A DNA stretch of 64,000 nt from Ypsolopha sequella (taxonomy: Eukaryota; Arthropoda; Insecta; Lepidoptera; Ypsolophidae), in the NCBI GenBank assembly GCA_934047225.1, contig OW204001.1, positions 10,648,201 to 10,712,200 on the forward strand, in the 5' to 3' direction. Below the pieces are notes generated by a model. The model was not told the origin of the DNA. It searched no databases and saw nothing but the letters and a program-made list of their open reading frames with translations. Numbering within the stretch: position 1 is the first letter of the stretch; each line of letters begins with the position of its first letter. Both the position numbers and the translations under genes were made by a program. This document shows, piece by piece, positions 1 to 11,114 of this stretch.

Positions 1-1881
1 AGGCTACAATGGCTACAATTCATATCACGTGAGGATTTGACAGATAATGTTTCAAAATATCGTGCTTCATATTATAAATTGTAAGCATTTTAAATTAAAG
101 AAGTCTTATTTAAATAAATGTGCTTTTTATTAATGTCTACCTCATATAAGGTTAAAATACGGTACTGAGCTCCCGGTCTACATAAAGGTCAATTCGGGTC
201 TCTACGGCGCGGCGCAGCGGCGCGGCGGCGTCTTTGTAGATCAAACGTGCCACCAAAGGGGGCCGCCTTGAGAACAGTTCCGCACCACAAACTTATCTAT
301 TTCGGCGACTCGCGGCAACGAAGACTGTTACTAATGAATATAGAAGTCATTTTAGTTTGACCTACGGCAACAGATAAGTTGGTAACACGTTCATTTAACG
401 TATCGCTATTCGTACCGGCTGTCGCTGCTGCTGCCATCGAGTTGAAGGCCCAATGTAAATGAATTTAATATTTACAAACATAATACATACCTACGTAGTA
501 TATGTATAATATATGTATTTAAATATTGATTTGTATTAGCTAGGTACGAAAATAAAAGAAGGAACAACCCTGACACAGTAGGTATTGAAGTCTCGTACGG
601 GGCGTGAGTTAATCTACTGTTCTGGTTTTACTATGACTACATATTCTACCAATCATACTGAACCACTTTTCCCAACTAACATACCAGCGCAAACCATTCG
701 TTTGGGAAATATTTGAGTTTCAAAACAAAAACGCGTGAACCCTAACGCACCGAGTACCGGGCAATTTTTATGGCAACGTCGACCGTAAAACAGCTGTTTT
801 AACACAGCGTTCTAAAATATACTTTCCTTCAGTCTTTAAGTGACAGTTGAATATCTTCTTCTCCAAAGATTTGGGCAGGTATTTTCTTCAGAGAAGTGCT
901 CAGTATGATAAGTAGAGTATGTGGTTTTATTTAAAGGTCACAGTCTATTGACACCCTGCATATAAAAGCAAAATACCACTCACTGACTCATTCGTTACGA
1001 AATCTCTGAAACTATAGAGTCGACATAGTTGGGCAGTCAGGTTCCTTATGGCAAGCTAACATCGGCTAAAAAAAGGATTGTATCTACTACCATACTGCAG
1101 TAAGGTAATTGCAACATCAAAAGCAGTTTTATAAGTACCTTCATTGTTTATCCGATGTTATAGTATTATATTATAACACCGCGATTCTGCGCTGCGTTTG
1201 GCCCAATTTATTATGACACGGCTAGAGAGCTAATCAACAACAGATACTAGAAACAAGATTTTTATTTCTTATGCCACGTGCCACGCCCCCTTTATCCTAA
1301 TTGGCCTTCAAGGCAGCATTACCGAACGACGCACCCGATGTTCACGAACGAGTAGTTGAAAATATCAATAAAGACGATATTTTTTATGGTTGTAGATTAA
1401 GTATTGTGCGCAACTGAACATAATTAGACATTGGGACACTCTTGATAACTATAACGAAACGAACGTGTCGCATTGTCTCACATTAGGTTACAGTTGCACA
1501 AAATACTATTGGGATATAGGTTGTTCAAATTTGTTGCTCTAGCGGTGTAGGCGGATCGTGGACAAAAGGCTAGTGTAATTGTAAGCAAACGGTCATGAAA
1601 CCGCGATTGAGAAGAAATAATATCTTGTAACTACCAGAACAAAATAATAATCTTTATTCAGCTTACAACCTTGAGTTGAACAAAACAATATATTTTCAAG
1701 AAGAACATTTTATGCAAATAACACCAATTTATATACAAGTCAAAACGGTGTGCGATGCAATCCCAAGAGTTCGAGTTTATTTCTCTGTTTCTCTTTTATA
1801 TTATCGTAATTTATTTTATCAGGACAAGTAACAATTTATAAGAAATAGCATACAAGTCTACTGAATTGAAACAAATTTAAT
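1..1881. other. No gene recognised
   Basis: AT-rich sequence without a convincing coding region. A short GC-rich patch near 205-235 is made of GGCGC-type words. The segment near 965-1060 reads like a diverged dispersed repeat, but I found no second copy in the window to support that. Confidence 0.5.
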
Positions 1882-1955
1882 AGTAGTTTATGCTACAAGG
1901 GCAAAAAGGAATAAATTACGAGGACGATTTAAAACACGAGCGTAGCGAGTATTTT
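1882..1955 (+). repeat. Fragment of 400-bp foldback repeat family (family D)
   Basis: This begins with the family's end, AGTAGTTTATGCTACAAGGG, and runs to the hairpin core GAGCGTAGCGAG, where it breaks off. Longer copies lie at 13.8 kb (same strand) and at 23.0 and 53.9 kb (opposite strand). Only the first arm of the hairpin is present. It is non-coding. Confidence 0.75.
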
Positions 1956-2199
1956 TAATGACTTTGAAAAATTCTTCAGAATATTTTTAGAGACTGTTCT
2001 AACTAGTATGTGCACGAAAATGAGCGATCAAAAACAAATAAAAAAAAAAGAATACTTCGCGGGCAATGTTAAAATTTCTAAAACTTTTCTACGTCTACGT
2101 TTGTTTTCTATTTGTACAGATATAAGTACATTAATGTAAATAGATGAGAAAATTTTATACTTGCGATTGTCATGACTGGTAAAACTCGAAACACATCTT

Positions 2200-2380
2200 G
2201 AATTAAATGTACACTAGAAAAGATAAATTAGAAATGAATATCAACTTAGAAAAAAATTCTCGGGCCAGGATTCGAACTTGCGACCTCTTGCTTACACGGT
2301 GAGTGCACTACCGACTGCGCCAACGAGATACTCATTCTAGATCGTTGAAGTTTGATCTTTTCTAGTTGATAATGCACTCT
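2200..2380. mobile_element. Degenerate inverted-repeat element enclosing a tRNA-like unit
   Basis: The outer arms share CTAGAAAAGAT in inverted orientation and flank a tRNA-like core. The better-preserved sibling at 61.6 kb has arms of about 60 bp and a TTA duplication, and it identifies this as the same family. Here the left arm is eroded and no clean target duplication remains. Both copies place the tRNA-like unit in the same orientation relative to the arms, so it is part of the element and not a chance insertion. Confidence 0.65.
2257..2328 (-). pseudogene. tRNA-like sequence (threonine-like, UGU anticodon position)
   Basis: Read on the minus strand, this has an A box (TTGGCGCAGTCGG) and a B box (GTTCGAATCC) with normal tRNA spacing, a D stem GCGC/GTGC, and an acceptor with five good pairs (TCTCG/CGAGA) plus two mismatches. 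The loop CGTGTAA would put TGT at the anticodon position, as in tRNA-Thr. The anticodon stem is poorly paired and U33 is missing, so this is a tRNA-derived or decayed unit and not a working gene. It lies inside an inverted-repeat element. Confidence 0.6.
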
Positions 2381-2513
2381 AAGTAATGTGTCTAAAGCGA
2401 CGGATGTCACTATAAATCATATCGTCGCATTCGTAATAAAATAAAAAAAAATCTCCCAGTCCGTTTCGGATATAATACCATTTTCAAGGGATTCAATATG
2501 TTATGAATACAAT

Positions 2514-2640
2514 GTCCTGTTTCACCACTTCCAGGTAAGTGATATCCAGAAGATAAGTTTAAAAATGGAACACATTTTGTATGCGTTATAATATGTCACA
2601 TATAACTATCAGGCACTTATCTGGAAGTGGTGAAACAGGC
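2514..2640. mobile_element. Short MITE, about 127 bp
   Basis: The terminal inverted repeats are about 25 bp: CCTGTTTCACCACTTCCAG at the left, and its near-perfect reverse complement at the right. The element has no coding capacity. I recognise this end sequence as widespread in Lepidoptera, but cannot confirm a family name. Confidence 0.75.
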
Positions 2641-3008
2641 CCTAAGATCAATAAAATTATAATGTTGAGACATGAATAAATTGGGTAGGTAAGTCAAAAA
2701 AAAATTCAGTGGTCACAGGATAAAAAAAGGATTAAATCATGTCTTCATTTTGTATCTAATGCCAGAATAAAACGTTTCTCATCAATCAACCCTTCTCAAA
2801 TCAATGTATTAATCAAAATTGAATCAAAATGCCCTTCAAACTTATCGCAGTTTGCTAACTCCAGCGTGTCTCCGATGAGTGAGGCGGGTGTTTAGTGAGG
2901 CATCAATATTATGTCTTGGTTCATTAGACGTTTTTGGTTGTCAAAACATGTATAGGTATATGAGAATAATTTTTCATTTGAGATGAATAAATATGAGAAA
3001 ATCTTAAC
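2641..3008. other. No feature recognised
   Basis: AT-rich spacer between a MITE and a partial dispersed repeat; nothing supported. Confidence 0.4.
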
Positions 3009-3180
3009 TGCTGGACATAGGCTAGTTAAGGCAAGATTTTGCAAATCCTGGTGATTCCCTTGGAAGATATGCCCATACTCATACAAGCTGGGCCGGCGGC
3101 GGGTTGGTGAACGCGGCAATGAATTGGAATGCGGTACCGAAACCTTCACAACAGTGACGCCGCTCTCAAACCATAACAGC
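3009..3180 (-). repeat. Partial copy of GATG-ended repeat (family G)
   Basis: This shares GCCCATACTCA, GGCGGGTTGGTGA and AGTGACGCCGCT with the fuller copies at 20.7, 35.8 and 40.0 kb. It is diverged and lacks the (GATG)n end. A further scrap, with ATATCCATCCCTAATTGCCGG, lies at about 3660-3690. It is non-coding. Confidence 0.7.
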
Positions 3181-3399
3181 CGAATGATAGCGGTATGTAC
3201 ATCTGTCGCTGATGGATTGTAAAATCCGCGGTTTTACAAATCCGCTAGATGTTTTACAAAAATGCTCCCTTATATGTAAGACCGCTAAAAGGTAACACGC
3301 AGGATTGTATAAACGTTTAGCGTTATTCAATGCAGCTGGTCAACGTATAGCGATTATATAAAAGAGCGTCAAATAAGACGTTGGATTGTAAATTTTGTT

Positions 3400-3560
3400 A
3401 AAAACTAAAGGAGTCGCCTCGCTCCGCTTCGCTTCGCTCGACTTCTTATTTTATCTTACATGTAAAACTAACACGCTCCTCCTCGCTTCGGTCGTCACCA
3501 CACTTATATTTGACTTTTCGTTGAAGACTTTTTACATTACGTCTAAACGTGGGCAGCAAT
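3400..3560. repeat. CGCTCCGCTTCGCTTCGCTCG-rich repeat (family H)
   Basis: The stretch is dominated by CGCTT/CGCTC words followed by ACACGCTCCTCCTCGCT. The same order of motifs occurs at 5.79-5.93 kb inside a foldback element. The strong local GC content and CpG richness contrast with the flanks. Confidence 0.6.
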
Positions 3561-3689
3561 ATTGTCAAATGTAACACAATGACAGTCCAGCTGAACCTAA
3601 TTTAGCTGTTTTACATAACGGAGCTATTTTGTCAAACAACTGATTCTACAATACAACTTCGATATATCCATCCCTAATTGCCGGTTCTT

Positions 3690-4069
3690 ATATAAAGTAA
3701 GCTACAGATAGAAAAAAATATATGATATATAACTTACCTGTTATATCCAGTATTGTAATATCGTATATTGTACCAGAATTTGTTGTATTACGATCATTAT
3801 TGGTAATGTTACACGTTTTCATTATTCATCATTCATAATTCTACAGTAATCTTATAATATATAAGAGACTGAACAAATACATTATCTGAGTCTGAAATAT
3901 TCACAAATACTTAGACACATACAAGCCAAAGTATCTTGAATATTCTCCTTTATAATTCGTTTGTATATCAAATTTGTAATTATAAAGCTTGTTTCTTCAA
4001 TTATGAGTGAATTTATAGGTAAGTTGGTAGATTACATAGAGATTACATTATATAGATATAGAGGATTTA
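3690..4069. other. No feature recognised
   Basis: AT-rich spacer; nothing supported. Confidence 0.4.
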
Positions 4070-4335
4070 TACAACGTGTAACAGAAAGGTGTAACCATAT
4101 TTAAAGAACTTATTCAGTCAATGGTTTAGAACAACTTTTACTATGCAACAAAACATGTATCTCGAAAAAAAAATTAACTGTTTCATAGAAAAATGCAATG
4201 CTGCTCGGCTGAAATGTATGGAAGGGCAGATATTTTTCTTGAGATTTCAGGGTTGTCTCGATAGTAAAAGTTTTTCTATACCGTTGACTGAATAAACTCT
4301 TCAAATATGGTTACACCTTTCTGTTACACGTTGTA
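4070..4335. mobile_element. TA-flanked MITE, TIR TACAACGTGTAACAG
   Basis: Terminal inverted repeats of about 75 bp begin TACAACGTGTAACAGAAAGG at both ends and are flanked by TA. A second copy lies at 48.6 kb. Most of the element can fold on itself. It has no coding capacity. The TA duplication suggests mobilisation by a Tc1/mariner-type transposase, by inference only. Confidence 0.85.
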
Positions 4336-5068
4336 TAAAGGATATGCAATATATAGAGGAGGAGAAGAAAACAACAAATATTACCAAGTTTTGTTTGACT
4401 GGCGATAAAAAAATTATAATTTAATTTCAAACATAATGCTCGCCTTCTATATAACGGCAGTTAAGTGGCTATAAGGCGCCCAATTACCCTCTTATTTTCA
4501 TGAGTAGGCTCACTTTGCAGGTTACACTTTCAGTCAAGGTAACAGTGTCGAGTTTCAGCAATTTTCACCGAAATTCCCTTTGATCTGCGATGGTACCGTA
4601 TGCGATCGATCACGGGACCGAATGGCGGAAAATCGTTTGCCTTGTCCCTTTTTACCGTGGTTGGTGAAAAGCGATATCTTAAATGATCTTGAATCAACGT
4701 AATCGCCATAAAGATGAAATGTTATGTTATTTCTGTTTAGAAAGACTTCTCGTTGACTTCGTAGTACCGAATATTGTGCATAAAAAGTTATTAATTTGTG
4801 ATCAATTACAAAACGATCTTAACCTGTTTGCTTGCAAGGGAACCAATTTGGCAGCGTAACAATTAGATTTCCATTATTATATTTTTTTCGTTGGTAAGCG
4901 AATGAAACTCAATCTCTAAGGGTTCAAATAAATTGTAGTAAATGTAAACAAAGTAAATACTTAATTTGCTTGGAAGTTTGCATAACAAAATACCTGTGGC
5001 AAATAATTTCAAAAACTACTGATTATTCAACATGAAATATAAATTCAATGTTTACCAAACTCTGGACT
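4336..5068. other. No feature recognised
   Basis: AT-rich, with no supported gene or repeat. Confidence 0.4.
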
Positions 5069-5118
5069 TAAGGTGGGCCATCCCGCTCAGCTGCCATATA
5101 AATGCTTTAGGTGTTTGT
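5069..5118. repeat. Short repeat motif, uninterrupted copy
   Basis: The motif GTGGGCCATCCCGC followed by CAGCTGCCATATAAATGC recurs at 25.4 kb. There its two halves are separated by an inverted-repeat element, so this copy serves as the empty site. The extent of the family beyond the motif is unknown. Confidence 0.6.
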
Positions 5119-5719
5119 GACGTCCTGATGGCTTTGATCTCAATGAAACTTTGCACACATCTTTATATTGTTTCCCTTCCCCACACACCACACTCTGACC
5201 CCTCGCTCATAAAGAGGTGCAAGATGGCGAGATATTTAAAAAAGCGCCGAATTTGCGGAATGGTCTCAGGTAAAAACTGTTTTTCATGAAACGGTAACTG
5301 TTTATTTATAAAAAATTGTATAAACTTAGTCTTCTTTACATGAACTATGTCTGTATATCTACGTTGATATATTAACGCTATGAAGAAATAAAGTGTTTAC
5401 CCAAGTAATAATACAAGTGTTATTACAAAAATGTGCAACTTTTAAGATACAGTTTTTTGACATAGCACGTCAGGTTTGCGTCTTTCTTTGAGCAGAAAGT
5501 TGAATCCGTTTACATTGTTGTGTTTGGTTTGGTTTCTTGTTAGGTTGTTTGCCCATTGATTTTGGGGGTTATCTACACGGAAACATGAGCTAATAGACCC
5601 TTAAAAAGGTCGTGTTTTGAAATAACTTAAGATGAAAAGTTAAGAGAGAAGGTAAATATAAAACCCGTGATATTGCAAGCGTTCATGACGTCACAGCTCC
5701 TAAAACTTTTCATTCGCCT
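5119..5719. other. No feature recognised
   Basis: AT-rich spacer; nothing supported. Confidence 0.4.
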
Positions 5720-5981
5720 GTATATGTCGTGGCCATATCATAGAATTGACTATTTCAATATCTGGTTGGCCATATCGTATTTCTGTTACGCTCCGCTCCG
5801 CTTCGCTCGGCTCTCCAAATGTATTTACATATAAACTTAACACGCTCCTCCTCGCTCCGCTTCGCTTCGCTCGTCGTCGCACCAATTTTTTACTTTTGGT
5901 GAAAGATTTTTGATTTCATACTTTACGATCTGCCCAACCAGATCATGAAATGGTCATTTCTACGATATGGTCACGATATAA
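5720..5981. mobile_element. Foldback element with GC-rich centre
   Basis: Arms of about 50 bp are inverted: CATATCATAGAATTGACTAT at the left pairs with CATATCGTAGAAATGACCAT read from the right, and both arms contain ATCTGGTTGG. The centre holds the CGCTCCGCTTCGCTC words shared with 3.4 kb. No target duplication was identified. Confidence 0.7.
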
Positions 5982-6180
5982 AAAGTCTGTCAACTGAATG
6001 TTGCAACCTCAGAACATTATCGTCGGAACCCTACGTGCAGTCGGATTAAACTGAACTTTTGACACAAAGTTTTGAACTTCTGCAAATGGAGTAATTATTA
6101 TACTACGACTAAATTATTTGAACTCATTTTTGTCATACCGCGAATTTCTATTTCTACTCTTTAAATAAATAATAAATAAT

Positions 6181-6967
6181 ATAAATAAAAATGAATTGCT
6201 GTTCGTTAGTCTCGCTAAAACTCGAGAACGGCTGAACCGATTTGGCTAATTTTAGTCTTGAAATATTCGTGGAAGTCCAGGGAAGGTTTAAGCGATGAGA
6301 AAATGTGGGAAAATTGCGAGGAAAATACTAAAAACGACAATTTTATTTTCCCATACAAACTGTTCTTACCTGTCAAACATTTGATGTTCGCCCCGTCGCG
6401 TCGGTTCGGTATTTTAGGAATAAAAACATGTAGATCTAGATTAAATAAGGGTTTGGAATCGACAACATATATCCATAATAGTATGATTATCGCGTTATTA
6501 GATTTAAAACATGTAAAATAATGACACTTTAATGACACTTGGTTGTTGTGTTGGGTGCGTTCAGAAATATACTTTGAAACAGTAAAGTTCGTTATACGAT
6601 CTGAAATTGGGTACTTCCCTAAAAATCAAATCAGCGACTCTTTATCAAATGTCATAACGCCCCGATACTATGAAATTTGTATGAGGTTTTACATTATGAC
6701 GTCACAGTTTTCTGTGATCAAACTGCTTCCTTTTTTCTTAGTTTTTAGCAATTATAAAATTGTCAAACCCTCAAAAAAATCCGTCAAAATGTTTTAACGA
6801 TTATTTTAGAAGATGACATTGGATTGTGTCAGTTATTTTACTTTAACAGCAGTCAAGTTTCAGAATGCACGGAATTGCATTCAATTTATCTATTACCCGC
6901 ACACATTATGTTTTTAACACCTGAAAAAAGATTCAAAACTTGATTTGTCATTCTGATACTGCTTACA
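6181..6967 (+). repeat. Probable 5' non-coding region of a Helitron
   Basis: This lies immediately upstream of, and on the same strand as, a decayed Helitron helicase reading frame. The opening TCTCGCTAAAACTCGAGAAC is a sequence I associate with repeats upstream of such helicases in arthropods; that link is from memory and unverified. No protein match was recognised. The true left terminus (a TC dinucleotide in Helitrons) was not located. Confidence 0.4.
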
Positions 6968-7790
6968 ATGCCGGGGAGAAAACGACCTAACATAGGTCGT
7001 CGAAGTCGATCGAATGTGCGACGAGCTACCTCACGCGCTAATCGCACTGATGACCAGTGAGAGACTGATAATGATAACAGTCGTATTGGTATGGCAGATT
7101 TGCATTCTAGAGTGAATTACAATGAAGTGGATAATAGGCATAGAATGGAACGAGTTCAGGCACATCGATCACAACAGAGCGAGCACGGGAAAATGAATTT
7201 GATCGATTCCGCAGACGCAATGTTCCTGTGAACCTGGTACGAGGAGCATTCTCCTACAATCAAGAAATAGATTATAGTGCCGAAAAATCTGTAACAATTG
7301 GGGAAATGTCAATCATTTGTTAACATTGTAAAGCTTTAAAATACAGCGGTGAATTTGCAGGATTATGTTGTGCTGGTGGTAAAGTAAAATTGCCACAGTT
7401 AGTCCCACCACCTGATCCATTAGACTCATTAGTTTTTGGGATGGTTGATTAATTGATTACAGGTGCTGAAACCAACAAAAAAGTCAGTGCTATGAATTTT
7501 TATTCAAACAGAATCCGTGAAGGTGAAGTAAATCACATTTTGATGTGTCAACGGCTTTTTCATCAGTTTGCAGTTGACATTTATGTCAAAATTGAGACTG
7601 AACGATTGACGTACATCCGTCTAAACCAACAGCCGAAGTGGTTATATTGTCTTTGCCAACAGCAGCTTCGATCTGAAGAGTACATTCATCTTCTCGATGC
7701 TATTAATGCCGATGGCAATGCAAACAATGTGGAAAAATGTCAATTTTGCCGGCCACTTACATTGGAAGGCCGCGCCACCACGGTGTCGTG
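6968..7790 (+). pseudogene. Helitron helicase, N-terminal remnant
   Basis: The N-terminal part of the Rep/helicase protein that drives rolling-circle Helitron transposition. It starts at an ATG with the basic peptide MPGRKRPNIGRRSRSNVRRA, typical of these proteins. Later segments read VPVNLVRGAF, EKSVTIGEMS, GLCCAGGKVKLP (a cysteine-containing zinc-finger region) and FHQFAVDIYVKIETERLTYI, then EEYIHLLDAINADGNANNV. There are stops at 7058, 7321 and 7450, a frame change before the VPVNL segment, and another near 7740, after which ILPATYIG-like residues appear in a different frame. The Rep HUH motif and the helicase domain are absent. It is a dead 5' fragment. Confidence 0.85.
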
Positions 7791-8098
7791 CATTTGGGTA
7801 TATTTGTTGTTACTAATACATATATGTCTGAAATAATATTCAATTTGATATAATTCAAATATTTTTTATTAAAGACTATATAAATCAACCTTTACGGTAG
7901 GAATCATATTTTCTAAAATGTCCGCGATTGACACCTGAATCGGCAACATATCAATTAATCTAACAGCAAATGCGAACCAGGCTTGCTAAAGATGTCTTGA
8001 CTTGCCTCGCCAGGACTTGACGGCGTGGCGGAAGGCCTCGGTAACTCGGACAAATCTGATAGAACCAGAATATTGCCGATGTTGTGCTCATGACTTTC
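7791..8098. other. No feature recognised
   Basis: Sequence between the Helitron remnant and the minus-strand RING-like fragment; nothing supported. Confidence 0.4.
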
Positions 8099-8431
8099 TT
8101 AAATCTCATCCAAATCCTTTAGTTCATCGGCAGTTAAATTAAGTTCTGAAAATGTTATTCCTTCAGATGATGACACAGATGATGATGATGGCATTGTTGA
8201 GACGAACTTCGGTTTTAATAACAGTTGTTGTTTCACTCGATTTTTTTGTTCCTTAGCCCTATTAATTCGTATTATTCGGCTCAAATTGTGACCGCAAATT
8301 ATACAAAACTTGAAGGTATCAACGGTTATTGTGAAACATTCGTCGCATCTTTACAATTTTTTTGTGCAACTAGGACAGGTACTTCTGTTGTTCTGCCGTT
8401 CTATCCACTTTTTACAAAAGGACTTTAACTT
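8099..8431 (-). pseudogene. RING-like zinc-binding fragment, C-terminal part
   Basis: The minus-strand frame opens after TTTTTCAG, a good 3' splice site, and reads SFCKKWIERQNNRSTCPSC. The C..W...CP.C spacing is that of the second half of a RING finger. A second cysteine cluster (RCDECF...FCIICGHN) follows, then a serine-rich segment and an acidic C-terminus ending at a stop. One in-frame stop (8351-8353) separates the two cysteine clusters. It could be an old exon of a host E3-like gene or part of a transposon-encoded protein. No partner exon was found. Confidence 0.35.
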
Positions 8432-8781
8432 CTGAAAAATAGTTTTCAATTCAATTCAATGCCATTTTATCTGGCTTCCGATAATATTTACTCCGCAAAA
8501 ATAGCTTTGAAATATCAATTATATTTTCTTGGAAAGTTCGTAGACAGTGACACTGACAGTCAGTGTTGGCAGGTTACTATTACGTTTAGTAATGTGGCGT
8601 AATCGACACAGACAAAAAAAATAGGCTGGTAGAGTGTGTCTAATGAAAGCTGAGAGTGATAATTAATCGTTTTCAGGAACTGGCCACACTGGCTCACACT
8701 GCGTTAAATGTCAATTCTTGTTTTTATAACCTCATCACCCAACCGTATTTCTGAATAATTTTGTGTATTTCGTCCTAAATA

Positions 8782-8931
8782 ATGCCTAAAACAATAAGAA
8801 GCGGTGTCAGAAAGATTTTATACGGTTTAATTAAAAACTACCAGGACGAGAAAAGTGAACGTGATGCTGTTCTCAATAAAAAAGTGCAATTGTTTACATT
8901 GATTTCGGAAATTGCTGATAGGTTCTACTGA
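8782..8931 (+). pseudogene. Transposase N-terminal fragment (49 codons)
   Basis: ATG followed by MPKTIRSGVRKILYGLIKNY and a stop 49 codons in. The basic start and the LIKNYQDEK segment resemble the first helix of the helix-turn-helix DNA-binding domain in a group of IS630/Tc1-type transposases. It is truncated before the second HTH helix. The matching C-terminal fragment lies at 9306-9580 in the same element, which supports this reading. Confidence 0.5.
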
Positions 8932-9086
8932 ACTGGTTTTGATACTTACTATATTTATTTAATATTACATTTTTAACTCAATAAAACTTTTCAGGATTTA
9001 CATTTATTAGACATGGTCTATCAACATGGCAGTTTTAAATGTTGAGTCTATCGAAATATTATAAATACTTCGATGGTGGATTCGAA

Positions 9087-9268
9087 CATGGGCGCCGGCA
9101 GATTTTATTGTCAGGGGGCTATAAATTATAATTATATAAACTTATTTGCATCCTTATAATTATAATAAAAACAAGATAACACGTTCGGACAATTACGTCG
9201 CGTTTTTTCATAAAAAAATTGTAATAAAAAAAGTGCATCCTCTCGCACTCTCCTCCCGGCGCCCATGG
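9087..9268. mobile_element. Small nested MITE, TIR CATGGGCGCCGG
   Basis: CATGGGCGCCGGCAG at the left is matched by CCGGCGCCCATG at the right, with AT-rich filler between. It sits between the two coding fragments of the host transposon and may have contributed to its inactivation. There is no coding capacity. Confidence 0.6.
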
Positions 9269-9305
9269 ATTATAATTGTAATACATTACAATTATAACTG
9301 TCGCA

Positions 9306-9580
9306 GGTAAAAATGTGGGAGTACCTGCTAAAGAAATGGAAAAACTAATAATAGAATCATTTTCAAGCATTACGCCCAATGACTGGAAAAAATATACAGA
9401 CCATGTAATTCATGTTGAAAATGAATACAAGAAAAGAGACAATATATTGAGGATGAACTAAATCAGTTTATCATTAATGTAAGAGATGATGGTGATAGTG
9501 ATGATGAAAGTGATGATGACATGGACGATTTTTTTACTGGCATTGAATTCCTCGAATCAAACTTCGATTACGATTCGTAA
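9306..9580 (+). pseudogene. Transposase C-terminal fragment
   Basis: It reads VPAKEMEKLIIESFSSITPN, then DWKKYTDHVIHVENEYKKRD. After a frame shift near 9440 it continues DELNQFIINV and an Asp-rich tail ending FDYDS and a stop. The sequence W..Y.DHVI followed by an acidic tail is what I expect at the end of a group of IS630/Tc1-like DDE transposases found in insects. The DDE catalytic residues are in the missing middle. Confidence 0.55.
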
Positions 9581-9710
9581 TTTTTGTATAATATTTCTAT
9601 ATTAAATATATTTTTATTAAAAACAACCTTTATTATTATTGAAGTAGTCTGGTTTAAATCCCTATGTTTTCTTCTAAGGAAACCTCGATAGCAGGAAACA
9701 TAGAATTATA

Positions 9711-9752
9711 TATATCGTCACGACATGAATCCCCAAGGGCGTGTCAGGAATT
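9711..9752 (-). repeat. SINE 3'-tail fragment (family S)
   Basis: ATCGTCACGACATGAATCCC followed by GGGCGTGTCAGG matches the 3' end of the SINE family with fuller copies at 24.8, 27.8 and 56.3 kb. Only about 40 bp remain. Confidence 0.7.
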
Positions 9753-10229
9753 AACAGATCATCAGAGGTGACATTAATGCATAGATTTAGGATTAATGCA
9801 TAGAATTATGAAAACTAAACAACTAGAATACGTAATTAATTAGTGTAATTACAATCAAAATGTTAATGAATACTTTATTATTATTAATTTCCTATGCGTA
9901 TGCAACCAGTCTTACAATCATAAAATCTTCTCTAGACATTTTTTTGCTTTACAATTTCCTATTATTCCTTAAGCTAAAAAGTAAGTATCAAATACGTTTA
10001 TTCCTAGTAAATCCGGGGATACCCAACCTATATTTTTAAAATTTGCCGCCGTTTTTCACTCTCAGCTTTCATTAGACAGACTCTACGTACCTTATTTGTT
10101 AATATAAGTGTCTATATAATCTAATCTAATATAATGTCTCATGCAAAATAATTATGAACATTAAGCTGGACATGTGTGCGTGATTTGCCCACTCTTTCCG
10201 CCCACTATGGAGCCGATACTTAGACTATC

Positions 10230-10330
10230 TGATGTGCCTTTATAAAGCTGCCGGCTCTGAAATACATACATATGGTTTATATTAAGAGGTAAGTGATACG
10301 AAGTTCACCGGGTCAGCTAGTAAATAATAA
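10230..10330 (+). repeat. LINE-tail-like fragment
   Basis: It ends in CACCGGGTCAGCTAGTAAAT, an ending I recognise from widespread lepidopteran RTE-like tails. It is reverse-complement-like to the opening CTAGCTTTTGCC of the 26.4-kb repeat only in the CTAG core, so the link between the two is weak. Confidence 0.3.
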
Positions 10331-10507
10331 ATTCCTTGCGAAAAAAGTCATGCATGACTAAACTTATTATGTATCACCATATGACTTTGTAGCACTGGTA
10401 CAGAAAACAAAAAATTGCTATTGGATGTGTCAGATGGTGACTTTGACAAGGTTCTCAGTGAAAATATTCAAATTTTAGTATCCGCAACCCTACGTCTAGA
10501 GACCACG

Positions 10508-10735
10508 CAGCCGGATTGTGCAAAACCCGCCTTTTTCTAATTAATCGAAACAGAACACTTAAATTCAAAATTCACTCAATAGTTATTCACCAAAACCTTA
10601 TTACCTATGTATTGTGTATGCTGCCATCGCAAAGTTTCCATTGGTCTCTATAAATTAGAATTTCAAAAATTTACAGAAGCCACTGGAAACTTTGTGATGA
10701 ATTAGAGAAAGGCAGGTTTTTTCATAATCCGGCTG
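10508..10735. mobile_element. MITE, TIR CAGCCGGATTGTG
   Basis: The terminal inverted repeats are about 38 bp: CAGCCGGATTGTGCAAAACC at the left and a matching ATAATCCGGCTG at the right, enclosing AAAGTTTCCATTGG-type inner repeats. A second, right-truncated copy lies at 53.1 kb. The target duplication is unclear. It is non-coding. Confidence 0.8.
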
Positions 10736-11114
10736 TGATTGCAATTTCATAACTATGTTTTATGGACATCTTTGTAATGGTATCTTATGGTATGTGTACT
10801 TTACTTTTAGATAGATAAAATGCAAGTTTGCCTTACCTGTATCCCAAAGCCATGGCATTAGCAGTGTTAAATTTGTTTGCTGCATACATATGCATATCAA
10901 ATATATCTCAAGTTCGAACTTGAGGGCGAACTCTGCTAATTGAAATTAAGTTTGAGTTGAGACTTCGCGCATTCATTTTGTTTTCAGTGCTAGTATGAAG
11001 TAACAAATGTGTGAGCACAATTTGAATTAATAGTAATATTGGATAGCATTTCCGAGTGGCTTTCATACAAAATCCTTTTACCTACCTACTAACTTTGTAA
11101 CAAAATAATGAGAA
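10736..11114. other. No feature recognised
   Basis: AT-rich, with a short perfect palindrome CAAGTTCGAACTTG near 10910. No gene supported. Confidence 0.4.

Larger units (their letters stand above)
8632..10083 (+). mobile_element. Internally deleted Tc1/mariner-like transposon
   Basis: The ends are inverted repeats of about 28 bp: GAGTGTGTCTAATGAAAGCT at the left and the matching CTTTCATTAGACAGACTC at the right. Both are flanked by TA, the target duplication of Tc1/mariner elements. Inside are a short N-terminal and a C-terminal transposase-like fragment with the catalytic middle missing, so the element is non-autonomous. A smaller inverted-repeat element (9087-9268) and a SINE tail (9711-9752) have landed in it. 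Confidence 0.8.
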
